From Aldehydirespirator sp965221185 (GTDB lineage Bacteria > Actinomycetota > Acidimicrobiia > Acidimicrobiales > Aldehydirespiratoraceae): 64,000 nucleotides of DNA. The DNA lies in the NCBI GenBank assembly GCA_965221185.1, contig OZ244866.1, positions 2,356,001-2,420,000 on the forward strand. The letters run 5' to 3'. The notes beneath the pieces are model-generated. The model was not told the DNA's origin, ran no database searches, and saw only the letters and a program-made list of their open reading frames with translations. The translations under genes and the position numbers were made by a program. The first letter of the stretch is position 1. Each line of letters starts with the position of its first letter. Shown piece after piece: positions 17,378 through 25,712 of this stretch.

Positions 17378-17562
17378 CCCTCGCCCGTGCGCCGTCCTGG
17401 CCACGCCCGCCCGGCCGCGGCCCTCGCCCTGGAGGCCCTCGACTCGTGCGAGGCCCTGCGAGGCCGCCGCCGCCCTGGCCAGCCAGCCCCAAGAAACCCG
17501 GAGGGCCGCGTCAGCGGCCCTCGCCCACGTCCTCGCCGTGACGCCGTGAGCCGAGGCCACCG

Positions 17563-17799
17563 TATTTCGAGGATGTGGGCGTCGTCAACCGGCTGGCCCG
17601 CCGAGGCGAACTCGAGCGTGGCTCGGCGCGGTACGGCAAGGCGTTCGAGAACTGGGTCTTCCACGAGCTGTCCGCCTTCATCTCCTACCGCTACCTCGAC
17701 TTGGGCGAGCAGGCCGCGGTGTTCTGGAGGATGCTCCCCCACGGCCTCAGCACCGGCGACCCGGTGGCCAGCGAGGTCTTTCCCCTGATCGAGCCCTGA
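17563..17799 (+). pseudogene. Chimera: DUF4143 ATPase fragment fused to PhyH C-terminus
   Basis: The first 42 codons (YFEDVGVVNRLARRG, YGKAFENWVFHEL) match the C-terminal DUF4143 region of AAA_14-type ATPases. The frame then passes without a break into the last 37 codons of the PhyH gene, identical in DNA to 12559-12670. No full start or complete domain exists, so this is a recombination product rather than a working gene. Confidence 0.7.
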
Positions 17800-17804
17800 C
17801 CCGC
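17688..17804 (+). repeat. 117-bp perfect direct repeat, right copy
   Basis: Exact copy of 12559-12675, the end of the PhyH gene, placed 26 bp before the end of the convergent cupin-regulator gene. It marks the right border of the IS-rich segment. Confidence 0.95.
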
Positions 17805-17830
17805 GCCGCGGCCGAGCCCTCGGGCCGGGG

Positions 17831-18436
17831 CTAGCCGGGGGCGGAGACGTGGACGAAGCGGGTGGTCTCAGCGCCCAGGTGGTGCCAGCGGTGGCGGGTG
17901 GCGGTGGAGTAGATCATCGTGTCGCCCGCGGCCAGGCGGTGGGTGACGATGTGGCCGTCGGCGTCGTCGAGGTCCACGGCCAGCGTCCCCTGGGTGACGT
18001 GGATCATCTCCCGACCCTCGGACGCGAAGAAGCCACCCAGCTGCGAGCCGGGCTCGACCACGTACTCGGCCGCGCTGAAGGGCTCGTCGAGGCCGGTCAG
18101 CTGGCGGCGGAACGCGGTCTGGGGCGCGTCGGTGATGTCGTAGCGCTGGCCCTGGTCGCATCCGGTAACCACCACGTCGGCCGACACCGGGCCGGCCAGC
18201 AGCCGCTCGGGGGTGGTTTCCAGCACTCTGGCGATGGCGAACAGCGACGTCAGGCTGGGCGCGGCGAAGCTGGTCTCCACCTGGCTGAGGAACGGAACCG
18301 ACAGGCCGGAGCGGTCGGCGACCTGGCTGAGTGTCAGGCCGAGCTGGTTGCGGCGGCTGCGCACCGCCTGGCCCAACTCCTCCAGGGCGCGGGTCTCGTG
18401 GTCGCGGCGGGGCTGGGGCTGAGCGGTGGCGGCCAT
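17831..18436 (-). CDS. XRE-family transcriptional regulator with cupin domain
   Basis: 201 residues. An XRE helix-turn-helix covers about residues 17-72 (LTLSQVADRSGLSVPFLSQVE), and a C-terminal cupin about 115-195 (EGREMIHVTQGTLAVDL, LAAGDTMIYSTATRHRWHHLG) probably binds a small effector. Regulators of this build often control the catabolic genes next to them. It is the last gene of a leftward operon with the enolase-superfamily enzyme and aldo/keto reductase, and is a candidate to bind the palindromes at 6427 and 20772. Confidence 0.88.
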   Translation of the reverse strand: MAATAQPQPRRDHETRALEELGQAVRSRRNQLGLTLSQVADRSGLSVPFLSQVETSFAAPSLTSLFAIARVLETTPERLLAGPVSADVVVTGCDQGQRYDITDAPQTAFRRQLTGLDEPFSAAEYVVEPGSQLGGFFASEGREMIHVTQGTLAVDLDDADGHIVTHRLAAGDTMIYSTATRHRWHHLGAETTRFVHVSAPG

Positions 18437-18476
18437 CGGTGCGAGGCTACTGGCGGAGGATTCTCGTGTCGGCCGG

Positions 18477-19667
18477 TCAGCCGTCGGACGGCCCGGCGCC
18501 GGCCACGGTGCGGCCCGATTCGTGCTCGGGGAACAGCTCGGCGTAGGTGTCGCCCTCCCGGTAGGGGTGCGCGGCCAGCTTCTCCTCGTCCACGTCCACG
18601 CCCAGACCCGGCCCGGTCGGCGCGGTGATGTGCCCGCCGCCCAGATCGGTGAGGGCCAGGCCCGGGTTGTGGCCGATGTCGGTGATCATCGGCTGGTGCG
18701 GGTCGATGTCGTACTCGCACAGCCGCACCCTCGCCGCGGTGGCCCAATGCAGGTTGGCGGCCAGCCCGACCACCGTCGGCCCCCCGACGTGGGGGATGAC
18801 CTCTATGGAGTGGCGGGCGCCGATGGTGGCGATCTCGAGGCAGTTGAGTATCCCGCCGGTGAGGGAGGCGTCGGGCTCGAAGACCCGGGCGGCGTCGCGC
18901 CGGGCCAGCTCGGCGTACATGCGGGGCGAGTACACCCGCTCCCCCACCGCCACCCGTATCGGCGAGTTGTGCTGGAGCCGTTCGAGGCCCTCGATCTGGT
19001 ACTGGGGCACAGGCTCCTCGAAGAAGTGGATGCCGTGGGGGGCGATGCGGCGGCACAGCTCTATAGCCGAGTCGGGATCGTGGAACCAGTACGAGTCGAC
19101 TCCCATCAGCTTGTCGGCGCCGATGTGCTCCCGCACGGTGGCAACGGCCTCCTCGTCGCCGTCGATGGTCCGGCCCAGACGCACCTTGACGCCCGCGAAG
19201 CTGAGGTCCATGCACTGGTCGAAATAGTGGGCGTGCCACTGGGCGCTCTCTTCGAACATCGTGGTGCCGGTGCCGTAGAGGGGGATCGGGTAGGCGCTGC
19301 CGCCCAGCAGCTGGTGCACCGGCGCGTTCAGGGTCTTGCCGAGGATGTCCCACAGGGCGATCTCCACCGCGCCGATGGTCTGGCTGGTGAGACCCTCCCA
19401 GCCGAGGTAGCCGTCCAGGGCCACCTGAAGGTCGGCGACCCGGTCGCGGATGGCCAGAGGGTCTCGGCCCTCCAGGTGCCGCGAGCACACATCGTCGACG
19501 ACCGCCCGAAAGACCGTCGGGTAGGAGTGCCCCCAGTTGGTGGACGACTCGCCCCAGCCCACGGTGCCGTCGTCGGTCTCGATGCGCACCAGCGCGAAGC
19601 TGCGCTCCATGTCGGGGTCGATCTTGCGGTAGCCGGCGAGCACGGCCCGCACGCTCTCGATTCTCAT
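18477..19667 (-). CDS. Mandelate racemase / muconate lactonizing enzyme family protein
   Basis: A 396-residue enolase-superfamily enzyme. The capping domain is N-terminal (MRIESVRAVL). In the barrel, metal ligands appear as the Asp in GVDSYWFHD, the Glu pair in HFFEEPVPQY and the Glu in VAVGERVYSP. VKVRLG carries the acid/base lysine region, and a later His lies in EVIPHVGG. Such enzymes abstract a proton alpha to a carboxylate, giving racemisation, dehydration (sugar acids) or cycloisomerisation. ATG 19667 has AGGAG upstream on its strand; an upstream in-frame extension would enter the inverted repeat. It lies 41 bp upstream of the cupin regulator. Confidence 0.88.
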   Translation of the reverse strand: MRIESVRAVLAGYRKIDPDMERSFALVRIETDDGTVGWGESSTNWGHSYPTVFRAVVDDVCSRHLEGRDPLAIRDRVADLQVALDGYLGWEGLTSQTIGAVEIALWDILGKTLNAPVHQLLGGSAYPIPLYGTGTTMFEESAQWHAHYFDQCMDLSFAGVKVRLGRTIDGDEEAVATVREHIGADKLMGVDSYWFHDPDSAIELCRRIAPHGIHFFEEPVPQYQIEGLERLQHNSPIRVAVGERVYSPRMYAELARRDAARVFEPDASLTGGILNCLEIATIGARHSIEVIPHVGGPTVVGLAANLHWATAARVRLCEYDIDPHQPMITDIGHNPGLALTDLGGGHITAPTGPGLGVDVDEEKLAAHPYREGDTYAELFPEHESGRTVAGAGPSDG

Positions 19668-19719
19668 GCTTGTGGCTCCTGCCCTCGTGGGTGTAGCTCG
19701 ATTCTCACAGCCCCGCCAC

Positions 19720-19769
19720 CGAACTGGCAGCAACACACTCCCCATAGGGCGCAGAACGCTGCCAGTTCG
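19720..19769. promoter_or_regulatory. 12-bp inverted repeat with 26-nt loop
   Basis: CGAACTGGCAGC (19720-19731) and GCTGCCAGTTCG (19758-19769) form perfect arms around 26 nt, between the aldo/keto reductase stop and the enolase-superfamily start. It could attenuate or terminate read-through within the leftward operon. The spacing resembles the structures at 1030 and 40720. Confidence 0.6.
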
Positions 19770-19817
19770 AACGGGAGCCGTGCACGAACGGGTGCACCGC
19801 GGCGATGCTGGTGGGGC

Positions 19818-20765
19818 TCAACGGACTTCGCCCCGGGCCAGGAGCCCCTCGCCGTCCAGCTCCTGCCACAGCTCGTCGGGCACCGGAGCGCGCAGGGCGG
19901 CCAGATTCTCGTCCACCTCTGCCGGCGCGGCCATCCCCACCACCACGGCGGCGACCGCTGGGTTGGTAAGCGGGAAGTTCACCGCTGCGGCCCTAAGCGC
20001 CACACCGTGGCGCTGGCACACTGTGTCGATGGCCGCGGCCCGTGCCAGCGTCTCGTCCGAGGCGGGGCCGTAGTCGTACCAGGAGCCGGCCCGGGGGCGG
20101 GCCAGCACGCCGCTGTTGAACACGCCCGCGGCCAAATACGCCACGCCCCGCTGGGCGCAGGCGTCGATCAGCTCGGCCGCGGATCGGTCGAGCAGCGTGT
20201 AGCGGCCGGCCACCAGCATGCAGTCGAGGTCGGTCCGCTCCAGGAAGACGGCTGCGGTGGCGACAGAGTTGGTGCCCAGCGACACCGCGGAAATCACTCC
20301 CTGGTCGCGCAGCGACACCAGCGCCGGCAAGGTGCCCTCCAGCGCCTCGAGGATGTGGGCGTCGGGGTCGTGGATGTGCACGATGTCGACCCGGTCCACC
20401 CCGAGGCGCTCCAGGCTCGACTCCACCGACTGCGTGGCGGCGTCGTAGCCGAAGTCGAAGTGGGCGTCGACCGAGCCGTCGGGCCCCTGAGTCAGCAGGC
20501 GGCCGGCCTTGGTGGCGATGACCGGACGCGGCCCGCCCGCCGCGGCGAGGGCCCGGCCCAGCCGGCGCTCGGCCTCGCCCAGCCCGTAGAACGGGGCGGT
20601 GTCGAAGAATCCCACGTCGCGCTCAAGCGCTCGGGCGACGGTCGCCACGGCCGTGCCGGCATCGGTGCCCCAGAAGATCGTGGCCAGCGGGGCGGTCCCC
20701 ATCGCCAGCCGGCGGACCTCGAGACCGGTCCGTCCCAGGCCCATCTTGTCCAAAGGATCATGCAT
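19818..20765 (-). CDS. Aldo/keto reductase
   Basis: A 315-residue NAD(P)-dependent reductase or dehydrogenase with the AKR tetrad recognisable: Asp in FFDTAPFYG, Tyr in the same motif, Lys in VIATKAGRL and His in VDIVHIHDPD. The opening GLGRTGLEVRRLAMGTAPL is that of the sugar (fucose/arabinose) dehydrogenase-like AKR branch. Combined with the enolase-superfamily neighbour this suggests oxidation and dehydration of a sugar-like or hydroxy-acid intermediate. The gene starts 6 bp from the operator at 20772, so it is probably controlled together with the divergent operon. Confidence 0.85.
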   Translation of the reverse strand: MHDPLDKMGLGRTGLEVRRLAMGTAPLATIFWGTDAGTAVATVARALERDVGFFDTAPFYGLGEAERRLGRALAAAGGPRPVIATKAGRLLTQGPDGSVDAHFDFGYDAATQSVESSLERLGVDRVDIVHIHDPDAHILEALEGTLPALVSLRDQGVISAVSLGTNSVATAAVFLERTDLDCMLVAGRYTLLDRSAAELIDACAQRGVAYLAAGVFNSGVLARPRAGSWYDYGPASDETLARAAAIDTVCQRHGVALRAAAVNFPLTNPAVAAVVVGMAAPAEVDENLAALRAPVPDELWQELDGEGLLARGEVR

Positions 20766-20771
20766 GGAGCG

Positions 20772-20790
20772 TGTTTGATCGTATCAAAGT
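20772..20790. promoter_or_regulatory. Palindromic operator between divergent operons
   Basis: TGTTTGATCGTATCAAAGT: perfect TTTGAT/ATCAAA arms around 3 bp, with the right half identical to the operator at 6427-6445. It sits in the 44-bp gap between the aldo/keto reductase and PanB-like starts, where it can control both directions. Confidence 0.65.
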
Positions 20791-20809
20791 CTTGTGGTTG
20801 TCTGAGGGC

Positions 20810-21679
20810 ATGACACGGGCCAAGCCCACCGTCGCGGAGCTGGTCGCGGGCAAGGGAAAGCGCCAGCTGACCGACATCTTCGTCCTGTCCCTAGAGGAGG
20901 TCCGGGCGGCAGAGGAGGCCGGGCTCGACATGATGTGCCTGCCCGACGAAACCATGAGCCGCGAGGTCCGCGAGGCAGCCCCCACCACGTTCATCATCGC
21001 CGCGCTGGCCTACGGGGCTCACGCCACCGCCGACGAGTACCTGCGCATGGGCATGGCCATGTACCGCCTGGGCGCCGACGCGGTGTACTGCGCGGCCGGG
21101 CTCGACACCGTGGCCCGGCTCGCCGCCGAGGGGCTGGCGGTGGTGGGCCATATCGGGTTCATCCCCACCCACAGGACCTGGTACGGCGGGTACCGGGCCA
21201 CCGGCAAGACGGCCGAGAGCGCGCTGCGGGTGTGGCGCCAGGCCCGAGCGCTGGAGGCCGCCGGTGCCTTCGCCGCGGAGATCGAGCTCGTGCCCGAGCC
21301 CGTCGCGGCCGCCATCTCGCAGCGATCCCTGCTGTTCTTGATCTCGATGGGCTCGGGGGCGGGGTGCGACGCCCAGTACCTGTTCAGCATGGACATCCTC
21401 GGTTCCAACACCGGCCACTACCCGCGGCACTCCAAGAAGTACCGCGACTTCCGGACCGAGTTCGAGCGCCTCCAAGCCGAGCGGGTGGCCGCCTACGGCG
21501 AGTACCGGGCTGACGTGGAGTCCGGCGTCTACCCTGCCGCGGAGCACAAGCTGCAGATCGACGACGCAGAGCTGGCCCAGTTCATCGCGGCGCTCGACAC
21601 CGACGAACACGGCCGCAACGACGATGCCACACCCAACAGAGGAGTGCCATGGACGGAGATAGCCAAACCGACGACCTGA
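20810..21679 (+). CDS. PanB-like protein (ketopantoate hydroxymethyltransferase family)
   Basis: About 289 residues, resembling PanB along its length: GHIGFIPTH in place of GHIGLTPQ, GSGAGCDAQYLFSMDILG near the C-terminal half, and the ending VAAYGEYRADVESGVYP. However, the PanB metal/substrate motif VKLEGG is VYCAAG here and VGDS is CLPDE, so key ligands are missing and true PanB activity is unlikely. ATG 20810 is used because the earlier in-frame GTG 20771 would put the operator inside the gene. It overlaps the next amidohydrolase gene by 31 bp. It is probably an enzyme of the PEP-mutase/PanB superfamily adapted to the local pathway. Confidence 0.75.
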   Translation: MTRAKPTVAELVAGKGKRQLTDIFVLSLEEVRAAEEAGLDMMCLPDETMSREVREAAPTTFIIAALAYGAHATADEYLRMGMAMYRLGADAVYCAAGLDTVARLAAEGLAVVGHIGFIPTHRTWYGGYRATGKTAESALRVWRQARALEAAGAFAAEIELVPEPVAAAISQRSLLFLISMGSGAGCDAQYLFSMDILGSNTGHYPRHSKKYRDFRTEFERLQAERVAAYGEYRADVESGVYPAAEHKLQIDDAELAQFIAALDTDEHGRNDDATPNRGVPWTEIAKPTT

Positions 21680-23094
21680 CCGCCGACCCGGTCTCGCTGC
21701 TGGTGGAGGGCACGGTGGTGACCATGGACGCCGAGCGGCGGGTCGTCGCCGGCGGCGCGGTGGCCGTGGCCGGCGACCGGATCGCCGCGGTGGGCGACGC
21801 GGCCGAGCTGCGGGCCCGCCACCCCGATGCCCGCCGGATCGGCGGAGCGAGGCGCTATGTGATCCCGGGGCTGATCGACTGCCACAACCACATCGCCCAG
21901 GCCCTGTGCCGGGAGAGCACGGTGGAGGACTTCCCCAACATCTACCGCATCTACATCCCGGCTGAGGACATCCAGAGCACCGACGATGTGCGGGTCAGCG
22001 CCCGGGTGGCCTTCGCCCAGCTGCTGCGGGCCGGCGTCACCACCATGACCGAGACCACCTGCACCGTCGCCCACGAGGAGCCCATCGCCGAGACGGTGAT
22101 GGAGACGGGCATCCGCTGCGCGCTGGCCCGGGGCATGTGGGACCGGGAGTCCCGGCTGGCCGGCAACTACGAGCAGATCACCGAGAGGTCCTGGTACCGC
22201 GACGACCCGGCCGTGCTGGCCGACGACCTGGCCTACACGGAGGACTTCTTCGGAAAGTGGTTCGAGCGGGGCGAGGGGCGGCTGCGGCCCTGGGTCCACA
22301 ACCTGGGCGTGCCGTCGTGCTCGGACGAGCGCTACCTGGCCACCGACGAGCTGGCCCGGCAGTGGGGCACGGGGGTGATGACCCACATCAACCGCGACCG
22401 CGAGGAGATCGAGCTGAGCGTGTCGCTGTTCGGCCACAGGCCCCTGGAGCACCTGGCCTCCATCGGCGCGCTGACCGAGCGGCTGGTGGCCATCCACGCC
22501 ATGCTCACCAGCGACCGCGAGATCGACCTCATGGCCGCGGCCGGCGCGAAGCTGGCCCACGCCCCGGTGGTGTGCACCGACATCATGTCGGCGGTCACCC
22601 GGGTGCCGCTGATGCGGTCCCGGGGCATCACCGTCGGGCTGGGCTGCGACACCATCATCAACGACGTGCTCAAGCTGATGCGGATCGCCCACATCATGCA
22701 CAACCAGGCGGCCATGCCGCTGTTCGACCCCTACGGGTTCTCGTGCAGCGACGCCTTCGAGATGGGCACGATCGACGCGGCCAGGCTGCTGCTGTGGGAC
22801 GACGAGATCGGGTCGCTGGAGCCGGGCAAGGCCGCCGACATCACCGTTGTCGACGCCAACAACCTGCGACTCACCCCGTCGACGGACCCGGTGGCCACGC
22901 TGGTGCGCTACGGAGTGGGCACCGACGCCGAGTCGACGGTGGTGGCAGGCCGGCTGGTGATGCACGAAGGCCGGCTGCTGACCATCGACGAGGAGGAGCT
23001 CCTCGACGAGGCCGAGGGGCTTGGGGCCCGGATGATCGCGGAGATGGCGCCCCGCCGCTACGTGCAGCTCGGCACCAACGTCAACTACCTGTGA
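21649..23094 (+). CDS. Amidohydrolase family protein (TRZ/ATZ-type deaminase or hydrolase)
   Basis: A 481-residue metallo-dependent hydrolase. The metal ligands are in order: HNH in IDCHNHIAQ, His in GVMTHINRDREE, His in LVAIHAMLT and Asp in GLGCDTIIND. The composite beta domain is formed by both ends (LLVEGTVVTMDAERRV and GSLEPGKAADITVVDA). Members hydrolyse C-N or C-Cl bonds on nitrogen heterocycles (triazine hydrolases, guanine or S-adenosylhomocysteine deaminases). ATG 21649 has AGAGGA upstream. Paired with a second amidohydrolase, it suggests a nitrogen-rich substrate. Confidence 0.88.
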   Translation: MDGDSQTDDLTADPVSLLVEGTVVTMDAERRVVAGGAVAVAGDRIAAVGDAAELRARHPDARRIGGARRYVIPGLIDCHNHIAQALCRESTVEDFPNIYRIYIPAEDIQSTDDVRVSARVAFAQLLRAGVTTMTETTCTVAHEEPIAETVMETGIRCALARGMWDRESRLAGNYEQITERSWYRDDPAVLADDLAYTEDFFGKWFERGEGRLRPWVHNLGVPSCSDERYLATDELARQWGTGVMTHINRDREEIELSVSLFGHRPLEHLASIGALTERLVAIHAMLTSDREIDLMAAAGAKLAHAPVVCTDIMSAVTRVPLMRSRGITVGLGCDTIINDVLKLMRIAHIMHNQAAMPLFDPYGFSCSDAFEMGTIDAARLLLWDDEIGSLEPGKAADITVVDANNLRLTPSTDPVATLVRYGVGTDAESTVVAGRLVMHEGRLLTIDEEELLDEAEGLGARMIAEMAPRRYVQLGTNVNYL

Positions 23095-23146
23095 TGGGCC
23101 AGCCTCGACGCCGACGGCTTCAACTGCCCGTCAGGAGCCGCCAGCC

Positions 23147-24649
23147 GTGAGCACTTCGGAGCTCCTGGTGCGGGGGGCGACGATCCTCGACGCCGACGGC
23201 CCGCTGCAGGTCGCGGACATCAGGACCGAAGGGGGCACGATCACGGAGATCGGCCCGAGACTGCGACCCGGATCGGCCCGGGTGATCGACGCCGAGGACA
23301 TGGTGGCCATGCCGGGCCTGATCAACGCCCACACCCACTCCGGCCAGAACCTCGACCGGGGCATGGCCCCCAACCTGCCGCTGGACCTGTGGCTGATGTG
23401 GGTGGTGTTCGGCAACATCTCCATCACCGCGGACGACCGCTACACGCTGGCCATGGCCGGGGCGCTGGAGATGCTCGAGTCGGGCTGCACCGCGGTGCTC
23501 GACCACGGCTGGGTGCCGCCGTGGGACTTCGAGAACTACTCGGAGGCCATCATGAGCGCCTATTCCGACGCCGGGATGCGGGCCGGGCTGGCCCCCATGA
23601 TCGGCGATCTCGACATCTTCGACACGATGTCATTCGAGGGCGCCTCGGGGCCGAAGCCCGAGCCGCTGGGCGAACCGTTCGACCCGGACGGGCTCCTGGC
23701 GTCCATGGCCGGGTTCTTCGACCGCTGGCAGGGCGCCCACTCCCGGCTCACCCCGATGGTGGGGCCCTCCGCCCCCCAGCGCTGCAGCCACCAGTTGATG
23801 GACGGCCTGGCCCGCCTGGCCCGCGAGCGCGGTGCGGGGTTCCACACCCATGTGCTCGAGACGAGGACCCAGATCGCCGCCAACCTCGAGCGCTACGGGC
23901 GCTCCAGCGTGTCGTACCTCGAGGACCTGGGGCTGCTGTATCCGGGGGCGAGCCTGGCCCACTGCGTGTGGATGGACCCCGACGAGTTCTCGGCGGTGCG
24001 CCGCTGCGGCGCCACGGTCGTGCACAACCCGGTGTCGAACCTGAGATGCGGGTCGGGGATCCTGCCCGTGGCCGACCTGCTGGAGGGCTCCGTGAGCGTG
24101 GCGCTCGGCGCGGACGGCGCGGCCTCCAACGACAACCAGAACATGTTCGAGGCCATGAAGTTCGCGACCCTCATCCAAACCCTGCACGGATCGCACCTGC
24201 GCTGGCCGCAAGCCCCCGCGATCTGGAAGATGGGCCTGCGGGGCGGCGCGGCCGCGCTGAACCAGCCGATCGGCGCCCTGCAGCCCGGGAGCGCGGCCGA
24301 CATCGTGCTGCTGAACACCGAGCGCCATGTGCCAGTGCATGCCGAGGGCCTGGTGGCGAGCCTGGTGCTGGCCGAGCACGGAGAGTCGGTGCACACCGTG
24401 ATCGTCGACGGCGAGGTGATGGTGGCCGAGGGTCGATCGACCCGCGTCGACGACGACGCCATGGCCGAGCGGTCCCGCGACCTGCAGAGGCGCATCCACG
24501 AGGGCCTGCCCGATCGCCAGGCCTTCTATGACCGCTACGTGGACGTGCTCACCGAGATCCACGACCACGCCATGGCCCAGCCCGTCCCCGTGGAGCGGCT
24601 GGCCGCGATTACGCCGGCGTTCCCCGACGCCGGGAAACTTGACGAGTGA
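23147..24649 (+). CDS. Amidohydrolase family protein, second copy
   Basis: A 500-residue relative of the preceding enzyme but clearly divergent. Ligands: GLINAHTHSGQ, FHTHVLETRTQ, LAHCVWMDPDEF, HNPVSNLRCGSG and Asp in LGADGAASND. The NPxSN motif is characteristic of the cytosine-deaminase/atrazine-chlorohydrolase group. GTG 23147 opens the frame 52 bp after its neighbour. Substrate not readable from sequence; successive deaminations in one pathway are the simplest explanation for two such genes in tandem. Confidence 0.88.
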   Translation: MSTSELLVRGATILDADGPLQVADIRTEGGTITEIGPRLRPGSARVIDAEDMVAMPGLINAHTHSGQNLDRGMAPNLPLDLWLMWVVFGNISITADDRYTLAMAGALEMLESGCTAVLDHGWVPPWDFENYSEAIMSAYSDAGMRAGLAPMIGDLDIFDTMSFEGASGPKPEPLGEPFDPDGLLASMAGFFDRWQGAHSRLTPMVGPSAPQRCSHQLMDGLARLARERGAGFHTHVLETRTQIAANLERYGRSSVSYLEDLGLLYPGASLAHCVWMDPDEFSAVRRCGATVVHNPVSNLRCGSGILPVADLLEGSVSVALGADGAASNDNQNMFEAMKFATLIQTLHGSHLRWPQAPAIWKMGLRGGAAALNQPIGALQPGSAADIVLLNTERHVPVHAEGLVASLVLAEHGESVHTVIVDGEVMVAEGRSTRVDDDAMAERSRDLQRRIHEGLPDRQAFYDRYVDVLTEIHDHAMAQPVPVERLAAITPAFPDAGKLDE

Positions 24650-24671
24650 GGCCGCAAGGAGGAGCTGCCCG

Positions 24672-25712
24672 ATGAACACCTCCTGGAACACATCCTGGAT
24701 CGACAACGAGCACCCGGCCCTGCGGCGCTGCTGGCATCCGGTGGCCCGAAGCGCGGACGTCGGCGATGACGGGCCGGTGGCGGTGGACCTGCTGGGCGAG
24801 CGCTGGTGCCTGGTGCGGCTGGGAGGCGAGCTGGCCGCGCTGCGGGATCCCTGCCCGCACCGCTATTCGCCGCTCAGTGCGGGGACCATCGTGGGCGACA
24901 CCCTGCGCTGCGCCTACCACGGCTTGCGGTTCACCGCCGACGGGACCTGCGTGGAGATACCGGCGGTGGATCCCGGCCTGCCCATACCGGCGCGGGCCTG
25001 CGCCACCGCGGCCGCGGGGGTGGCCGAGTCGCTGGATCTGGTGTGGCTGGCGCCGGAGGATCCCATCGCCCCGCTGCCGGAGGTTCCCGAGCACCACGAT
25101 CCCAGCTTCGTGAACTGCCCGCTGGAGCCGTCGAACTGGAACGCGGGGGCGGCTCAGATGGCCGACAACTTCCTGGACTTGGGCCATCTGCCGTTCGTGC
25201 ATCTGGCCACCTTCGGCGACGAGGACGACAAGCTGGTGCGGGACTACAGGATGGAGCGCGACGGTTGGCGCTTCACCGCCAGCCACCGCCACTTCACCAA
25301 GTCCCTGGCCGACTCGATGGGCGCCGACGGCGACTACAAGGTGGTGGAGCGGGAGCTGCTGTTCGTCTTCACCGCCCCCCACCACGTGTACCTGCGCATC
25401 GGCTATCCCGAGGAGAACGTGGTGCTGACCATCAGCTTCTGCCACCAGCCGGTGGACGCGGCCACCACCCGGCTCTACTGCACCGACTACCGCAACGACA
25501 TAGAAGATGAGCCCGGCCCCATCGCCGAGGCCGTCGCCTTCCAGATGGCAGTGGCCGCGGAAGACAGCGAACTGCTGCAGCGCATCGGCACCAAGGCAGT
25601 GCCGCTAGTCCCCACGCTGGAGTACCACTCCAAAGCCGACCGCATAACCCTGGAGATGCGCCGCATGCTCGCCGACCTAGTAGCCGAGGCGGCAGCGGAG
25701 ATTTCCGGCTAG
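24672..25712 (+). CDS. Rieske-type oxygenase (VanA/PobA-like, single subunit)
   Basis: A 346-residue Rieske non-haem iron oxygenase. Cluster ligands are in CPHRYSPLS and CAYHGLRF (about residues 59-82). The catalytic iron ligands lie in NFLDLGHLPFVH, and the C-terminal aspartate region follows. This type often performs O- or N-demethylation using a separate reductase, which is not encoded nearby. AAGGAGG precedes ATG 24672 by about 10 bp. It is the last gene of the rightward operon; its TAG stop overlaps that of the convergent ABC gene in a shared CTAG. Confidence 0.88.
   Translation: MNTSWNTSWIDNEHPALRRCWHPVARSADVGDDGPVAVDLLGERWCLVRLGGELAALRDPCPHRYSPLSAGTIVGDTLRCAYHGLRFTADGTCVEIPAVDPGLPIPARACATAAAGVAESLDLVWLAPEDPIAPLPEVPEHHDPSFVNCPLEPSNWNAGAAQMADNFLDLGHLPFVHLATFGDEDDKLVRDYRMERDGWRFTASHRHFTKSLADSMGADGDYKVVERELLFVFTAPHHVYLRIGYPEENVVLTISFCHQPVDAATTRLYCTDYRNDIEDEPGPIAEAVAFQMAVAAEDSELLQRIGTKAVPLVPTLEYHSKADRITLEMRRMLADLVAEAAAEISG

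Noticed and set aside
20771..20809. Upstream GTG start for the PanB-like gene
   Set aside because: It would place the palindromic operator inside the coding region and leaves no room for a promoter between divergent genes.
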